A DNA stretch of 64,000 bases from Spirochaetia bacterium (GCA_025997595.1 BNUU01000007.1:1-64000); one strand, 5' to 3'. Positions 41,775 through 50,737 are shown, numbered from the stretch's first letter. A program made the numbers and translations. The notes: generated by a model from the sequence alone, not told the origin.

Positions 41775-43238
41775 ATGCCGCTTACCCTATTTAATACCCT
41801 TGGACGGGAACTTCAGGCCTTTGAGCCCCGTAATCCCGGTAAGGTCGGCTTTTACGGCTGCGGGCCTACGGTGTATAACTATGCCCATATCGGGAACCTC
41901 CGGGCCTATGTGACCCACGACATCCTTACGCGGACCCTGCGCCGCCGGGGCTGCGAGGTAACCCATGTGATGAATATCACCGACGTGGGGCATTTGAGCG
42001 GGGATAACGACGAGGGCGACGACAAGATGGTCAAAAGCGCCGAGGAGCGGGGCAAAAGCGTCCTTGAGGTCGCCGATTTCTATACCAAAGCCTTTTTTAA
42101 CGATACGGAACGGATGAATATCATAGGCCCCACGGTGGTCTGCAAGGCCACGGATCATATACCCGAGATGATCGCCCTGATCAAACGTATCGAAGAGAAC
42201 GGCCACACCTATGAGGCCGGGGGTAACCTGTACTTCGATGTAAAAACCTTCCCCCATTACGGCATATTTCACAGCCGCTATGCCGAAGACCAAAACAACA
42301 TTGCCCGTATTGATGCGGACGCGAACAAGCGGAACCCCCAGGATTTTGTGCTCTGGTTCACCAAGAGCAAATTTGAGAACCAGGCCCTGGTCTGGGACAG
42401 CCCCTGGGGCCGGGGCTATCCGGGCTGGCACATCGAATGTTCCGCCATGAGTATCAAATACCTGGGGGAGCAGTTCGACATCCATGCCGGGGGTATCGAC
42501 CATGTGTCCATCCACCACACCAACGAGATCGCCCAGAGCGAGGCCGCCACGGGGAAAGAACCCTGGGTACGGTACTGGGTCCACAACGAATTCCTCGTCC
42601 TGGACAAGGGTAAGATGTCCAAATCCGCCGGGGGCTTCCTCACCCTGCAATCTTTAATTGACTCTGGCTACGACCCCCTGGACTACCGGTACTTCCTTTT
42701 AGGGGGCCATTACCGCAGCCAGCTGCAATTTTCCTGGGACAGCCTTGGGGGCGCCAAAAACGCCCGCAGATCCCTTACGGACCGCATCAAAGCCCTGGCG
42801 GCAAAGACGGGGCCTTTGCCGGAGGGTGTGTCCGGGGACGGCGGCAAAGCGGCCGCCGGCAAAGCCGCAGCCTACCTTACGGCTTTTGACAAAGCCCTGG
42901 AGGACGATCTTTCCACCCCCCGCGCCCTGGCGGAACTCTGGGGGCTGCTCCGTGACGCCGAAGTCGATCCCGTCGACGCCCTGGGGGCGGCCTTTGACAT
43001 GGACCGGGTTCTGGGCCTTAAGCTGGTCGACGCGGCCCAGGGGGTATGGATTGCGGCCCGGGCCAAACCGGCGGAGGATGGGGCCCTGGTACAGGAAATC
43101 GAGTCCCTTATTGCCGAACGGGCCGATGCCAAAAAGGCAAAGGACTTTGCCAGGGCCGACGGCATCCGTGCAAGCCTGAAAGATCGGGGTATCATTTTGG
43201 CAGACAGCCCCGATGGGACCACGTGGCGGCGTGGTTAA
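41775..43238 (+). CDS. cysS: Cysteinyl-tRNA synthetase
   Basis: A 487-residue class I aminoacyl-tRNA synthetase charging tRNA-Cys. The HIGH-type motif is in VYNYAHIGNLRAYV, and the zinc-binding cysteine is in YGCGPTVYN. The KMSKS motif is in DKGKMSKSAGGFL. The block GWHIECSAMSIKYLG and GGIDHVSIHHTNEIAQSEAA is family-typical. The C-terminal DALR-type helical domain begins near residue 340. Start ATG 41775 is chosen over upstream TTG codons because of GGAGG 4 nt away and a family-like MPLTLFNTLGREL. It closely follows the activase gene but is probably a separate housekeeping gene. Confidence 0.95.
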   Translation: MPLTLFNTLGRELQAFEPRNPGKVGFYGCGPTVYNYAHIGNLRAYVTHDILTRTLRRRGCEVTHVMNITDVGHLSGDNDEGDDKMVKSAEERGKSVLEVADFYTKAFFNDTERMNIIGPTVVCKATDHIPEMIALIKRIEENGHTYEAGGNLYFDVKTFPHYGIFHSRYAEDQNNIARIDADANKRNPQDFVLWFTKSKFENQALVWDSPWGRGYPGWHIECSAMSIKYLGEQFDIHAGGIDHVSIHHTNEIAQSEAATGKEPWVRYWVHNEFLVLDKGKMSKSAGGFLTLQSLIDSGYDPLDYRYFLLGGHYRSQLQFSWDSLGGAKNARRSLTDRIKALAAKTGPLPEGVSGDGGKAAAGKAAAYLTAFDKALEDDLSTPRALAELWGLLRDAEVDPVDALGAAFDMDRVLGLKLVDAAQGVWIAARAKPAEDGALVQEIESLIAERADAKKAKDFARADGIRASLKDRGIILADSPDGTTWRRG

Positions 43239-43261
43239 TGTGTAACATCTAAGGAAATGGT

Positions 43262-43873
43262 TTGTTATTAAGTATGGAAGATAGGGCGCGGGGGGAATCG
43301 ATTGCGACCCCGGGAAAGGAATTCTCAACGGCGGAGTTCCGCAGGCTTTATGACAGCGTGTTCCCGATACTCTTCCGGGTTGCCTATCGCATTGCCAACA
43401 GCGAAGAAGCGGCGGAGGATCTCTGTCAGGAGGCTTTTTTCCGGCTCTATGAAAAAAACATGGTGTTTCCAAATCCCGAGGAAGCCAAATACTGGCTTAT
43501 CCGGGTAGTTAAAAACGCGTCTTTGAATTACGCGAAACGGAAGGACAGGGAGCGGAAGGCCTATCGGCGGGCCTTCCGGGAGGATGTAAGGACCGGTGAA
43601 ACCGGAGAAGGGCTTTTCATCAAAAAAGAGACTCAAACTGAAATACAGGAAGCCCTGGAAAAATTACCCGAGAATTTACGTATGGTATTGATATTAAAAG
43701 AATATGGCGAACTGAATTACAAGGAAATCGGACGCGCCCTGGGCATCAGCGAGGGGAATGTCAAGGTCCGGGTATTCAGGGCCCGGGAACGATTATCCGG
43801 GCTTTTAAAAGCTGATATTGGCCCCGTTCCGGCGGTTAGTTTCAGCAAGGATGGTTCATATGATGTGTCCTGA
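43262..43873 (+). CDS. ECF-type RNA polymerase sigma factor
   Basis: About 203 residues. Region 2 reads YRIANSEEAAEDLCQEAFFR and WLIRVVKNASLNYAKRK. Region 4 reads LPENLRMVLILKEYGELNYK then EIGRALGISEGNVKVRVFRA. There is no region 1.1 or 3, as expected for the extracytoplasmic-function group. TTG 43262 has AAGGA 6 nt upstream; ATG 43274 is an alternative start. It overlaps the anti-sigma gene by 14 bp, the usual layout of a sigma/anti-sigma pair. It probably drives this operon and unknown envelope genes. Confidence 0.88.
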   Translation: MLLSMEDRARGESIATPGKEFSTAEFRRLYDSVFPILFRVAYRIANSEEAAEDLCQEAFFRLYEKNMVFPNPEEAKYWLIRVVKNASLNYAKRKDRERKAYRRAFREDVRTGETGEGLFIKKETQTEIQEALEKLPENLRMVLILKEYGELNYKEIGRALGISEGNVKVRVFRARERLSGLLKADIGPVPAVSFSKDGSYDVS

Positions 43874-44507
43874 TCGTCAAATCCTTTCGGTGTATCTTGA
43901 CGGGGAGCTGCCCTCCCCCTGGAAACAAAAGATGGAAGCCCATCTCTCTGAATGTCCCCAATGCCGGGAAAGGCTTGCATCTTATCGGCTTATCTCCCGC
44001 AGATTGGAGCCGGCCGCCGGGCCGGGCGGCACCGCAACAGACCAGGCTGCCGCCGATGCCGCCATGGTGGCCGCCGCCCAGGAACGGGTCTGGCTCAGGA
44101 TCGCCGGCTCCGCAAATACCGAAAGGCGGATCACCTCCTTCCCGGCACGGCGGGACCTTTCCGGCCTCTGGCGCAGAACCGTTTCCCTGCCCCTGCCCGC
44201 AGCGGCGGCCCTGACTGCGGTGGCGGCGGCCTTTGTCATCGTCCTTGCCTCAGCCTGGCTGCGTCAGCCCCCTGCGGTCCAGCCTCAAAATACCTCGGTA
44301 GCGGCCGGGATCGACCTTGACCTTCAGGGCATGATCCCTGTTTCGGACATGAACGGGGTACTTCAGTATCTGGGTGATACGGATGCCGGGGATATTGTGA
44401 TCCTCCGTCTGCCGGAAAGCAGAAATTTCAGGAGTTCCGGGGAGCCCACCATTCTTAAGGCGGCGGATTATCAGCCTTCGGCCTCGGGGAGAAGACCACC
44501 CAGATGA
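43860..44507 (+). CDS. Anti-sigma factor with N-terminal zinc-finger motif
   Basis: About 215 residues. The N-terminus carries an anti-sigma zinc motif: LSVYLDGELPSPWKQKMEAH followed by LSECPQCRERL (H-x3-C-x2-C). A single transmembrane helix, AAALTAVAAAFVIVLASAWL, lies in the middle. The C-terminal part (about 95 residues) would be periplasmic and is not recognisable. The topology is that of a ZAS-type membrane anti-sigma factor that holds the upstream sigma. ATG 43860 has AAGGA 9 nt upstream. It overlaps the next gene by 4 bp (ATGA). Confidence 0.8.
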   Translation: MMCPDRQILSVYLDGELPSPWKQKMEAHLSECPQCRERLASYRLISRRLEPAAGPGGTATDQAAADAAMVAAAQERVWLRIAGSANTERRITSFPARRDLSGLWRRTVSLPLPAAAALTAVAAAFVIVLASAWLRQPPAVQPQNTSVAAGIDLDLQGMIPVSDMNGVLQYLGDTDAGDIVILRLPESRNFRSSGEPTILKAADYQPSASGRRPPR

Positions 44508-45055
44508 TTCATCCTGTTCATAAAATGGGCCTTTTTGGCTTCATCCTTTTGGCCGGCGCCGCCGCCGCCATAGCCCAGGAGCCTTCACTGGAAGAAATGC
44601 TCCCGGGGCTCAAGGATCGGGCGGTGGTGCTGGATATTGTTTCCCGAGTGGTAGAGCAGAATCAGGAAGAAGTCTGGAATTCGACCAATTCCAAGGTGAC
44701 CATTCCCGGAAGGCCCGTGGGCTTAAAGCTGGTGGGGGCCAATGTGGTGGTTCTGGTCCAGTTTACCCCCTATCCAAATCTCGCTTCCGAGGGTAATGCG
44801 GTACTGGTGGCTCAGGTGCAAATCTGGATAAATATTCCCGGCGAGGGGATCAGGTATCAGACCACCATGCAGACCATCCCCCTGAAATACGGGGAACAGA
44901 TCTACTTTTTTCCCCTGGGTTCGATGAATTCCCCGGAAGACGCCCGTATAGAAATACAGCTGGAACTGCGGCCCTATACCGGGAAAGAGGCCGGGGGAGA
45001 TGAGGCCGTCGGCGGAACGGTCTCTGAGACGCCGGGAAATGAAATCAACCGATGA
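44504..45055 (+). CDS. Exported protein of unknown function in the sigma-factor operon
   Basis: A 183-residue protein with signal peptide KMGLFGFILLAGAAAAIAQE. The mature part is beta-rich: VEQNQEEVWNSTNSKVTIPG, KLVGANVVVLVQFTPY and IRYQTTMQTIPLKYGEQIYF. The tail is acidic and glycine-rich. I do not recognise the family. It is coupled by ATGA overlaps on both sides, to the anti-sigma factor upstream and the transglutaminase lipoprotein downstream. It is therefore likely part of one envelope function. Confidence 0.65.
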   Translation: MIHPVHKMGLFGFILLAGAAAAIAQEPSLEEMLPGLKDRAVVLDIVSRVVEQNQEEVWNSTNSKVTIPGRPVGLKLVGANVVVLVQFTPYPNLASEGNAVLVAQVQIWINIPGEGIRYQTTMQTIPLKYGEQIYFFPLGSMNSPEDARIEIQLELRPYTGKEAGGDEAVGGTVSETPGNEINR

Positions 45056-46671
45056 AAAAATTCTCTGTTTTTTTCCTTTTCTCCTTTGTTTTGATATTGT
45101 CATCCTGTAAAGAGCAAATTCCCCAAATCAATTCCCTTAATCCCCGGATAGGCATGATGGGGGAATTGCTCACCATACGGGGGGAACATTTTGGAAACGA
45201 AAAGGATGAATCCTTCGTGACCATCGCCGGGATTCCCCCAACCAGTTCTTCCTATATTGAATGGCAGGATAATCTGATACGGATCAGGGTTCCCGAATTT
45301 GGGGACTCCGGGCTGATCCGGGTCCATGCGGGGGGCCGGGCGAGCAATGCCCTCCTCTTTTCAAACCGGGCCGCCCTGCCCGCCCCCGTATCAGGGACCG
45401 ATGTGGGCATAGGGCCGCAGATAGCCTCCGTAAGCCCCCAGTCGGGCCAAATTGGATCCCTGGTTACTATCACGGGAAACGGGTTCGGCAGTTCCCGGGA
45501 AGGCTGCGGCGTTTATTTTTCCTGGGATGCAGAACCGACCCCCGCATCTCCGGCGGAAGAGCGGAGTCCCGGAACGGTGGAGGTCTTTGAAGACGAAGCA
45601 GGTTATGAATTGTGGAGCGAGCGGGAAATACGGGTCAGGGTTCCCGACGGCGCGGTGAGCGGTAACCTGGAAGTACGGACCCTGCGGGGTAATTCCCGGC
45701 CCGTCTTCTTCGATGTTTCGGCCAAGCCGGGAACCAAAACCTTCCGGGACAAGCGGAGTTATACCCTTGCCTTTGGTGTGGATATCCAGGTTCAAAACGC
45801 GGCGGGACCAAATACCCTCTATCTCTGGGCGCCCAGGCCCGCCGCCTCCGCTTCCCAGCGGAATACGGAGCTCCTCTCCCGCAGCATGGAACCCTTTGTG
45901 GAAAATTACCGGGGGACCACCCTTTTTCAACTGACCAACCTGAGCCCCAATACCACGGTGGGTATAAGCATGAGCTACAAAGTAGAGGTATACACCCAGG
46001 AAACCAGCATTAAACCCCAATCGATCAGGCAGGAGAGCGTATCCCCCATGGTATCCTTTACCCTTCCCTCCGCCATCATTCCATCGGGGGATGAGCAAAT
46101 AAAAACCCTGGCAAACACCATAACCGGTAAGGAACGGAACCCCTACATTAAGGCACAGGGTATCTACGAATGGCTCATTCGGGAAGTTAATATTCAGAAT
46201 GCCGGTCTTACCGGGGGGGCCATTGAGGCGCTTGGGGAAAAAAAGGCCGATCCGTACCGGGCCAGTCTCCTCTTCTGTTCCCTGGCCCGGGCCGCAGGAA
46301 TCCCCGCCATCCCGGTTTCAGGGGTCCTGGTAAACCGCTTCCGTACCGCAAGCCGCCATTACTGGGCGGAATTCTGGATTGACGGTTTCGGCTGGGTGCC
46401 CCTGGACCCGGCCCTGGGCGCGGGGGCCGCTCCGGAGGGCTTTAGCCTGCGGGAAAACCCGCAGGGCTGGTACTTCGGCAACCTGGATAACCAGCGGATC
46501 GCCTTTTCCCGGGACCTCTCCACCCTCTCCCAAATGGACCCCCGCGGCCGCCCTGCGGTGCGGGACCGTTCTTACGCCCTGCAGAACCTTTGGGAAGAAG
46601 CGGTCGGGGGCCTGGAGTCCTATTCTTCCCTCTGGGGGGACATCACTATCACCGGAGCCTATGCAGAATAG
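45052..46671 (+). CDS. Lipoprotein with IPT/TIG domains and a transglutaminase-like domain
   Basis: A 539-residue lipoprotein (FSFVLILSSC). Two IPT/TIG Ig-like domains occupy roughly residues 20-110 and 118-225: NPRIGMMGELLTIRGEHFGN and SPQSGQIGSLVTITGNGFGS. A less clear beta domain follows to about residue 340. The C-terminal transglutaminase-like fold has the cysteine in ASLLFCSLARAAGIPA, histidine in SRHYWAEFWIDGFGWV and aspartate in PLDPALG, so the catalytic triad looks complete. It should act in the periplasm as a peptidase or crosslinking enzyme, possibly on wall or surface proteins. It is the last gene of the sigma operon. Confidence 0.85.
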   Translation: MKKFSVFFLFSFVLILSSCKEQIPQINSLNPRIGMMGELLTIRGEHFGNEKDESFVTIAGIPPTSSSYIEWQDNLIRIRVPEFGDSGLIRVHAGGRASNALLFSNRAALPAPVSGTDVGIGPQIASVSPQSGQIGSLVTITGNGFGSSREGCGVYFSWDAEPTPASPAEERSPGTVEVFEDEAGYELWSEREIRVRVPDGAVSGNLEVRTLRGNSRPVFFDVSAKPGTKTFRDKRSYTLAFGVDIQVQNAAGPNTLYLWAPRPAASASQRNTELLSRSMEPFVENYRGTTLFQLTNLSPNTTVGISMSYKVEVYTQETSIKPQSIRQESVSPMVSFTLPSAIIPSGDEQIKTLANTITGKERNPYIKAQGIYEWLIREVNIQNAGLTGGAIEALGEKKADPYRASLLFCSLARAAGIPAIPVSGVLVNRFRTASRHYWAEFWIDGFGWVPLDPALGAGAAPEGFSLRENPQGWYFGNLDNQRIAFSRDLSTLSQMDPRGRPAVRDRSYALQNLWEEAVGGLESYSSLWGDITITGAYAE

Positions 46672-46715
46672 TCCCCCGGCCCCGCAGAGAAAAAACAGTT
46701 CAAAAACCCCCATCC

Positions 46716-47729
46716 TTATCTTATAATTTCAATTATTTGAGATAATGCTTTTTTTGATTCAGGCGGATAAATCAGGTATGGCCATGAGTGCATCATGCCG
46801 GCTCCCTGAACAAACTCGGTATAAACGCCCTGTTGTTTCAAACGCTTTACCAGTGCTTCCGCCTGCGGGAAAAACAGTTCCTCTGTCCCGGAAAATATAT
46901 ACGTTGAAGGCATTCCGGTAAAATCTGCGGTCAGTACAAAATCCGCATTGAGTATTGTTTTGAAAAAAACATTTTTACTGCCCGCTATTTTTAATAATCC
47001 AGGCAGGGTCTCCAGCATTTTCATCGTGCATATTACATCACCCTTTTCAAGCTGACGCATTGAGTCCAAAACCAGAGGGCTGTTGTCGATTATGAGGGCG
47101 GGCGAAACCAGTATAAGTTTATCCGGTAACGGAAGATTTGGCGATAACGCCTTTATATACTGACAAAGAACCAATGCCAGATCCGCACCGGAAGAATCTC
47201 CCAGGAAAATAATTTCCGTATCAGGAAAGGTATTGCACATATCAGCGTATGCTTCCATGAGCATGAACACTATTTCTTCAATCGTAGCGTCAGGTAAAAG
47301 CGGGTATGCGGGAAGCAAAATAGGCATGGATAATTCATTCATAAGTATTTCAATGTTTTTCCAGTGCATATCCATGGTTTCATACACAAAACCGCCGCCA
47401 TGGATAAAAAATATCGCCTTTGATTCGGGGGCAGCGGTTTTTCGCGGGCTTATTTGATAGCATGGCCTTCCGCTCAATATCTTTTCGGTAACGGCAAACT
47501 TTCTTGTAATATATTTGGGCGGCGGCGCTTCATTTATTTTGTGCGCTTCCAGATATGCAGACAATGCTTCTGTATCAAGGGAGAACAGTTCTTTTTGACC
47601 TGTTCCCGCCGCATAGGATTTTACGGCTTTATACATTAAGCTGGTCCTGGCCGTGTTATCGTTTTGATGCGGTGTTGTTGCACAGCCGGTAAGCAGTATG
47701 AGCAGAAATCCTGCCAAAGTCCTTTTCAT
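46716..47729 (-). CDS. Alpha/beta-hydrolase lipoprotein (HSL-type esterase)
   Basis: A 337-residue lipoprotein (FLLILLTGCATT). The hormone-sensitive-lipase motifs are present: the oxyanion-hole HGGG in FFIHGGGFVYE, the nucleophile serine in FLGDSSGADLAL, and a late histidine in GAGMMHSWPYLIYP. A carboxylesterase acting on short acyl esters at the cell surface is the likely reaction. ATG 47729 is chosen for its lipobox and GGAGGG about 9 nt upstream; the open frame extends much further. It is AT-richer than most of the window and lies last in the TetR-controlled row. Confidence 0.82.
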   Translation of the reverse strand: MKRTLAGFLLILLTGCATTPHQNDNTARTSLMYKAVKSYAAGTGQKELFSLDTEALSAYLEAHKINEAPPPKYITRKFAVTEKILSGRPCYQISPRKTAAPESKAIFFIHGGGFVYETMDMHWKNIEILMNELSMPILLPAYPLLPDATIEEIVFMLMEAYADMCNTFPDTEIIFLGDSSGADLALVLCQYIKALSPNLPLPDKLILVSPALIIDNSPLVLDSMRQLEKGDVICTMKMLETLPGLLKIAGSKNVFFKTILNADFVLTADFTGMPSTYIFSGTEELFFPQAEALVKRLKQQGVYTEFVQGAGMMHSWPYLIYPPESKKALSQIIEIIR

Positions 47730-47799
47730 CACAGCAATCCCTCCAGAAACGGCTCTTTTTGGCCAGACAAATACACAAATTGGGCACGTAATCTTATCA

Positions 47800-48324
47800 T
47801 TAATCAAAATAGGCTGCAATACGTTTTGAACGCTTAAAGTATAAAAAACAAACAATCAAAAGACCCAATGAAGCAAGTATCCCCGTTATTATAAACGCCG
47901 GATACATGGTCCGTAATAATCCCAACATAGGATTAATAATACCCATAATTAGGGGGCTTATATTTGCATGTACCATAATATCAAAAATGGTAAGCGGATA
48001 TAAAGCAAACAAATTAACCAGTAAATGTATCAGCGCAATAATGCAGGAAGCAAAGAAAAACAGCTGAAATAAAAACAATTCACGCCTAAACAAAAACACC
48101 AAAAACAAAATGTTACAAATGAGCGTTACTGTTCCGGCAATAAAAAACAGTTGTTTATTGGCAAAAACCTGAAAGAAAAAAGAAAAGAAAGCGTTGCCTT
48201 CAAAAGATTGGGTTATCGCCAGTATTGAGGTAACTATATCGCCAATGACATTGACAACGCCAAAAATGCCGATGAGCAAAAGCACAATGCCCATTCTTGA
48301 ATACGCAATAGTATTGTTTTTCAT
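47800..48324 (-). CDS. Four-helix integral membrane protein of unknown function
   Basis: About 174 residues with four hydrophobic segments: MGIVLLLIGIFGVVNVIGDI, LFFIAGTVTLICNILFLVFL, LFFASCIIALIHLLVNLFAL, and PAFIITGILASLGLLIVCFL. There is no recognisable domain. A strong AGGGAGGA precedes ATG 48324. It sits 10 bp after the barrel gene and about 70 bp before the esterase gene on the same strand. It is probably co-transcribed under TetR control. Confidence 0.65.
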   Translation of the reverse strand: MKNNTIAYSRMGIVLLLIGIFGVVNVIGDIVTSILAITQSFEGNAFFSFFFQVFANKQLFFIAGTVTLICNILFLVFLFRRELFLFQLFFFASCIIALIHLLVNLFALYPLTIFDIMVHANISPLIMGIINPMLGLLRTMYPAFIITGILASLGLLIVCFLYFKRSKRIAAYFD

Positions 48325-48334
48325 AAATTCCTCC

Positions 48335-48958
48335 CTAAAACCTAAATCCGATGCCAATATGGGGCGCAAATCCCCATGTGCGTATTAAGGCCATGTCAAA
48401 TTTCGATCCGCCGTCAGGTGGTGTCATAATTGAAAAGCCCAGAAAATCAAACGAACCGTTGACCCGCGCCAGAATATACCAGTTGTTGCTAAAGGCATAT
48501 TCTACGCCAATTCCAAGACCAATACCGCTGTTTATCGCCGTGGTAAAATAATCTGAAATAGTGAAAAAGAACAGTTTACCGTGGAATCCCGCCATTATAG
48601 GAACCTTCAGCCGTTCTGTTTTGACCACGTTAAAAACAACGCCGAAAAATTCATCCATTCCCAAAAGGAAATCGTAATCGTTCCGTGTTACCGCAGTCCC
48701 GCCATCTGGTGCGGCAGTATAAGTCAAGGGGATCAGAAAATCCAGATAGGCTTTGAGACCAATGGTGTCATTAAAATAAACACCGCCGGAAATACCCGCC
48801 GAAACAGAAGCCGATTTATAAACGGTTTCAGGGCCGTTCATTCCGCTGGTTTCATCAAACAGCGCGGATCCGCCGTAAAGTTCCACATTCCCTGTTATTT
48901 GTGCGAAACAAAGGGACGCCGCCAAAAGAAACACACTTACAATTAAGTACTTTTTCAT
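48335..48958 (-). CDS. Small outer-membrane beta-barrel protein
   Basis: A 207-residue protein with signal peptide KKYLIVSVFLLAASLCFAQ. The rest is alternating beta structure: NVELYGGSALFDE, SVSAGISGGVYFNDTIGLKA and GIGLGIGVEYAFSNNWYILA. It ends in GIGFRF, with a terminal phenylalanine as in the outer-membrane insertion signal. It resembles eight-stranded OmpA/OmpX-like barrels by size. The function is unknown. It lies 12 bp behind the TetR gene and is likely co-regulated. Confidence 0.75.
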   Translation of the reverse strand: MKKYLIVSVFLLAASLCFAQITGNVELYGGSALFDETSGMNGPETVYKSASVSAGISGGVYFNDTIGLKAYLDFLIPLTYTAAPDGGTAVTRNDYDFLLGMDEFFGVVFNVVKTERLKVPIMAGFHGKLFFFTISDYFTTAINSGIGLGIGVEYAFSNNWYILARVNGSFDFLGFSIMTPPDGGSKFDMALIRTWGFAPHIGIGFRF

Positions 48959-48970
48959 TGTTTTACTCCT

Positions 48971-49543
48971 TCAATATTTTTTGGGGATAAGCATATCCCA
49001 TAATGCCTCAATCGCTTCGTTCATTTTTGCGGGGGACGATTTTTTTTGCAAATATGCTTTTAACAGTCCCATTGACGCGCCTGAAAACATCGCCATAAGC
49101 ACTGGAAAAGGCAAGGGCTTAAGCAGTTTTTCTTTTTGCGCACGGATAAGCAAATCCGAAATAGGGGACGCTGTTTTTTCGATTTCCGCTTTTGTCTCAT
49201 CGGTAATGAACGGAGAATTCTCATACTGTTCGGTAAACTGTATTTCCTCAGGCTTTTCAATTAAATAGCGGATAAGGTTTTGCAAAGATTTAACGAACTG
49301 CGCTTTTACCGGCGCGGCTTCGTCCTGGCCTTTGCCGATTGCCTCGGCCATGCGTTTGCGGATTTCAAGGTAGAGGCCGTTAATCAGTTCGTCCTTGTTC
49401 TTGAAATAGCGGTAAATCGTCCCCACGCCGATATTGGCTTCTTCGGCAATTTGGGACATGGGTGCGGCGTGGAAGCCCTGACCGGCAATGAGTTTAAGGG
49501 CGGCGTTCAAGAGGTCGTCCCGTTTACTTGACTGGATAGGCAT
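48971..49543 (-). CDS. TetR-family transcriptional regulator
   Basis: A 190-residue regulator. The N-terminal helix-turn-helix reads RDDLLNAALKLIAGQGFHAA then PMSQIAEEANIGVGTIYRYF and KNKDELINGLYLEI. The C-terminal ligand domain is variable and has no obvious signature. Start ATG 49543 has GGAGG 7 nt upstream. A perfect 18-bp palindrome (49577-49594) lies just before the gene, downstream of a near-consensus promoter, so autorepression of the four-gene row is very likely. The inducer is unknown. Confidence 0.9.
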   Translation of the reverse strand: MPIQSSKRDDLLNAALKLIAGQGFHAAPMSQIAEEANIGVGTIYRYFKNKDELINGLYLEIRKRMAEAIGKGQDEAAPVKAQFVKSLQNLIRYLIEKPEEIQFTEQYENSPFITDETKAEIEKTASPISDLLIRAQKEKLLKPLPFPVLMAMFSGASMGLLKAYLQKKSSPAKMNEAIEALWDMLIPKKY

Positions 49544-49576
49544 AGTTTTGCCTCCTTCATAAATACTTAAAATAGC

Positions 49577-49629
49577 GGAATGAACGTTCATTCCTATTTG
49601 AATATACCTTGGGGATTCGGAAATGTCAA
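49577..49629 (-). promoter_or_regulatory. TetR operator and near-consensus promoter of the AT-rich island
   Basis: On the minus strand: TTGACA (49624-49629), exactly 17 bp, TATATT (49601-49606). GGAATGAACGTTCATTCC (49577-49594) is a perfect 18-bp palindrome 6 bp beyond the -10, covering the transcription start. This is the normal position of a TetR-family operator. Confidence 0.75.
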
Positions 49630-49806
49630 GAGAAAAATGCGTTTTTAAAAAAATTTATGAAAAATGTTAGCGGGACCTCAAAAAACCATAAAAATGGCTA
49701 AATTATGGGGCAAAACCGTATAAAACTTACGGAATATGATATGAAATTTGTAAATATTTTCATTTTGATTAAAGCGCCGCACATCCTGATGCCCTATATA
49801 GCAGGT

Positions 49807-50562
49807 ATGAAAACAACAAAACTGATGTATTTGATCCGGGAATTCTTTTTCCCCCGGGGCTGTGCGCTCTGCGGCGCCGCCCTGCTGGGCTCAGAAGAAG
49901 CCTGGTACGGCCTCTGTGAGGACTGCCGCAGGGATCTGCAGCATGAAGAATGGGAACATAATGCCGAAGCTTGTTCCATTTGCGGGAGACCCCTCATCTC
50001 GGAAATAGGCGCCTGCCTTTCCTGCCGAAAGAGCGAAGGCGAGAGTGAAGGCGAAGGCCGCAACAGCGGCCACAGCTGCGACAGGCTCACCGTTGTCTTT
50101 CCCTATACCGGCCAATACCGGAAACTCCTGGGGGCTTATAAATTCGGCAAGAATCCGGCGCTGGGGCACTTCCTGGAAGAAAAGATACAGAACCTAAGAT
50201 CCGTCCTGGCGGACAGGGAGGAAGCCGGGGCGGCGGTGTTATGCCCGGTGCCGCCCCGTCCCGGCAAGATACGCAAAACCGGCTGGGATCAGGTTGAATA
50301 TCTGGCTAAACTCCTTGAGGGGGAGAAACTCCCGGTATCCCGCTGCCTGAAACGGCTCTCCTCCCGCAGTCAGAAAACACTGGACCGGGAGCACCGCCTG
50401 ACAAACCTCAAGGGCCGCTTCATCGCCGTCAAAAAAATCCCGAAGGAAGTGATCCTCTTTGACGATGTGATCACCACCGGCGCCACCATTGAAGCCTGTG
50501 CCGCCGCCCTTAAGGCCGCGGGGGCGGAGAAAGTGTACGGGATAGCCTTGTTTTACGATTAA
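49807..50562 (+). CDS. ComF-family phosphoribosyltransferase-like protein
   Basis: About 251 residues. The N-terminal zinc-finger has FFFPRGCALCG, CEDCRRDL, CSICGRPL and CLSCRKS. The C-terminal phosphoribosyltransferase fold has the PRPP loop in VILFDDVITTGATIEAC and the LCPVPPRPGKIRKTGWDQV block. ComF proteins take part in natural transformation (DNA uptake) and related amidophosphoribosyl chemistry. A short acidic repeat, ESEGEGR-like, lies between the domains. ATG 49807 is a compromise: its ribosome site is weak and the frame is open to 49705. Confidence 0.85.
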   Translation: MKTTKLMYLIREFFFPRGCALCGAALLGSEEAWYGLCEDCRRDLQHEEWEHNAEACSICGRPLISEIGACLSCRKSEGESEGEGRNSGHSCDRLTVVFPYTGQYRKLLGAYKFGKNPALGHFLEEKIQNLRSVLADREEAGAAVLCPVPPRPGKIRKTGWDQVEYLAKLLEGEKLPVSRCLKRLSSRSQKTLDREHRLTNLKGRFIAVKKIPKEVILFDDVITTGATIEACAAALKAAGAEKVYGIALFYD

Positions 50563-50737
50563 TAGCAATATTTTTTCGTTTTTTCGATCCAAAACCGCCG
50601 GTCGGCGTCCTATATAGGTATGCGCTTTCGCGCACATTGAGAAATGAGCAGTGAGTAATTAAAGAAAGGTACATCATAATCAGACAACAGAATTACTAAC
50701 CTTTCACTCCTCATTACTAATTACATTGGAGGCAGTT
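50563..50737. other. Noncoding palindrome cluster upstream of the efflux operon
   Basis: The gap holds CGCCG-GT-CGGCG, the 10-bp palindrome CCTATATAGG (50609-50618) and the stem TGCGC-TTTC-GCGCA (50621-50634). Next come complementary arms beginning at 50651 (GTAATTA, AAAGGT) and 50699-50724 (ACCTTT, TAATTAC). AATGAGCAGTGA and its variant AATGAGGAGTGA are both present. It could be a REP/MITE-like element. No obvious promoter sits in it. Confidence 0.4.
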
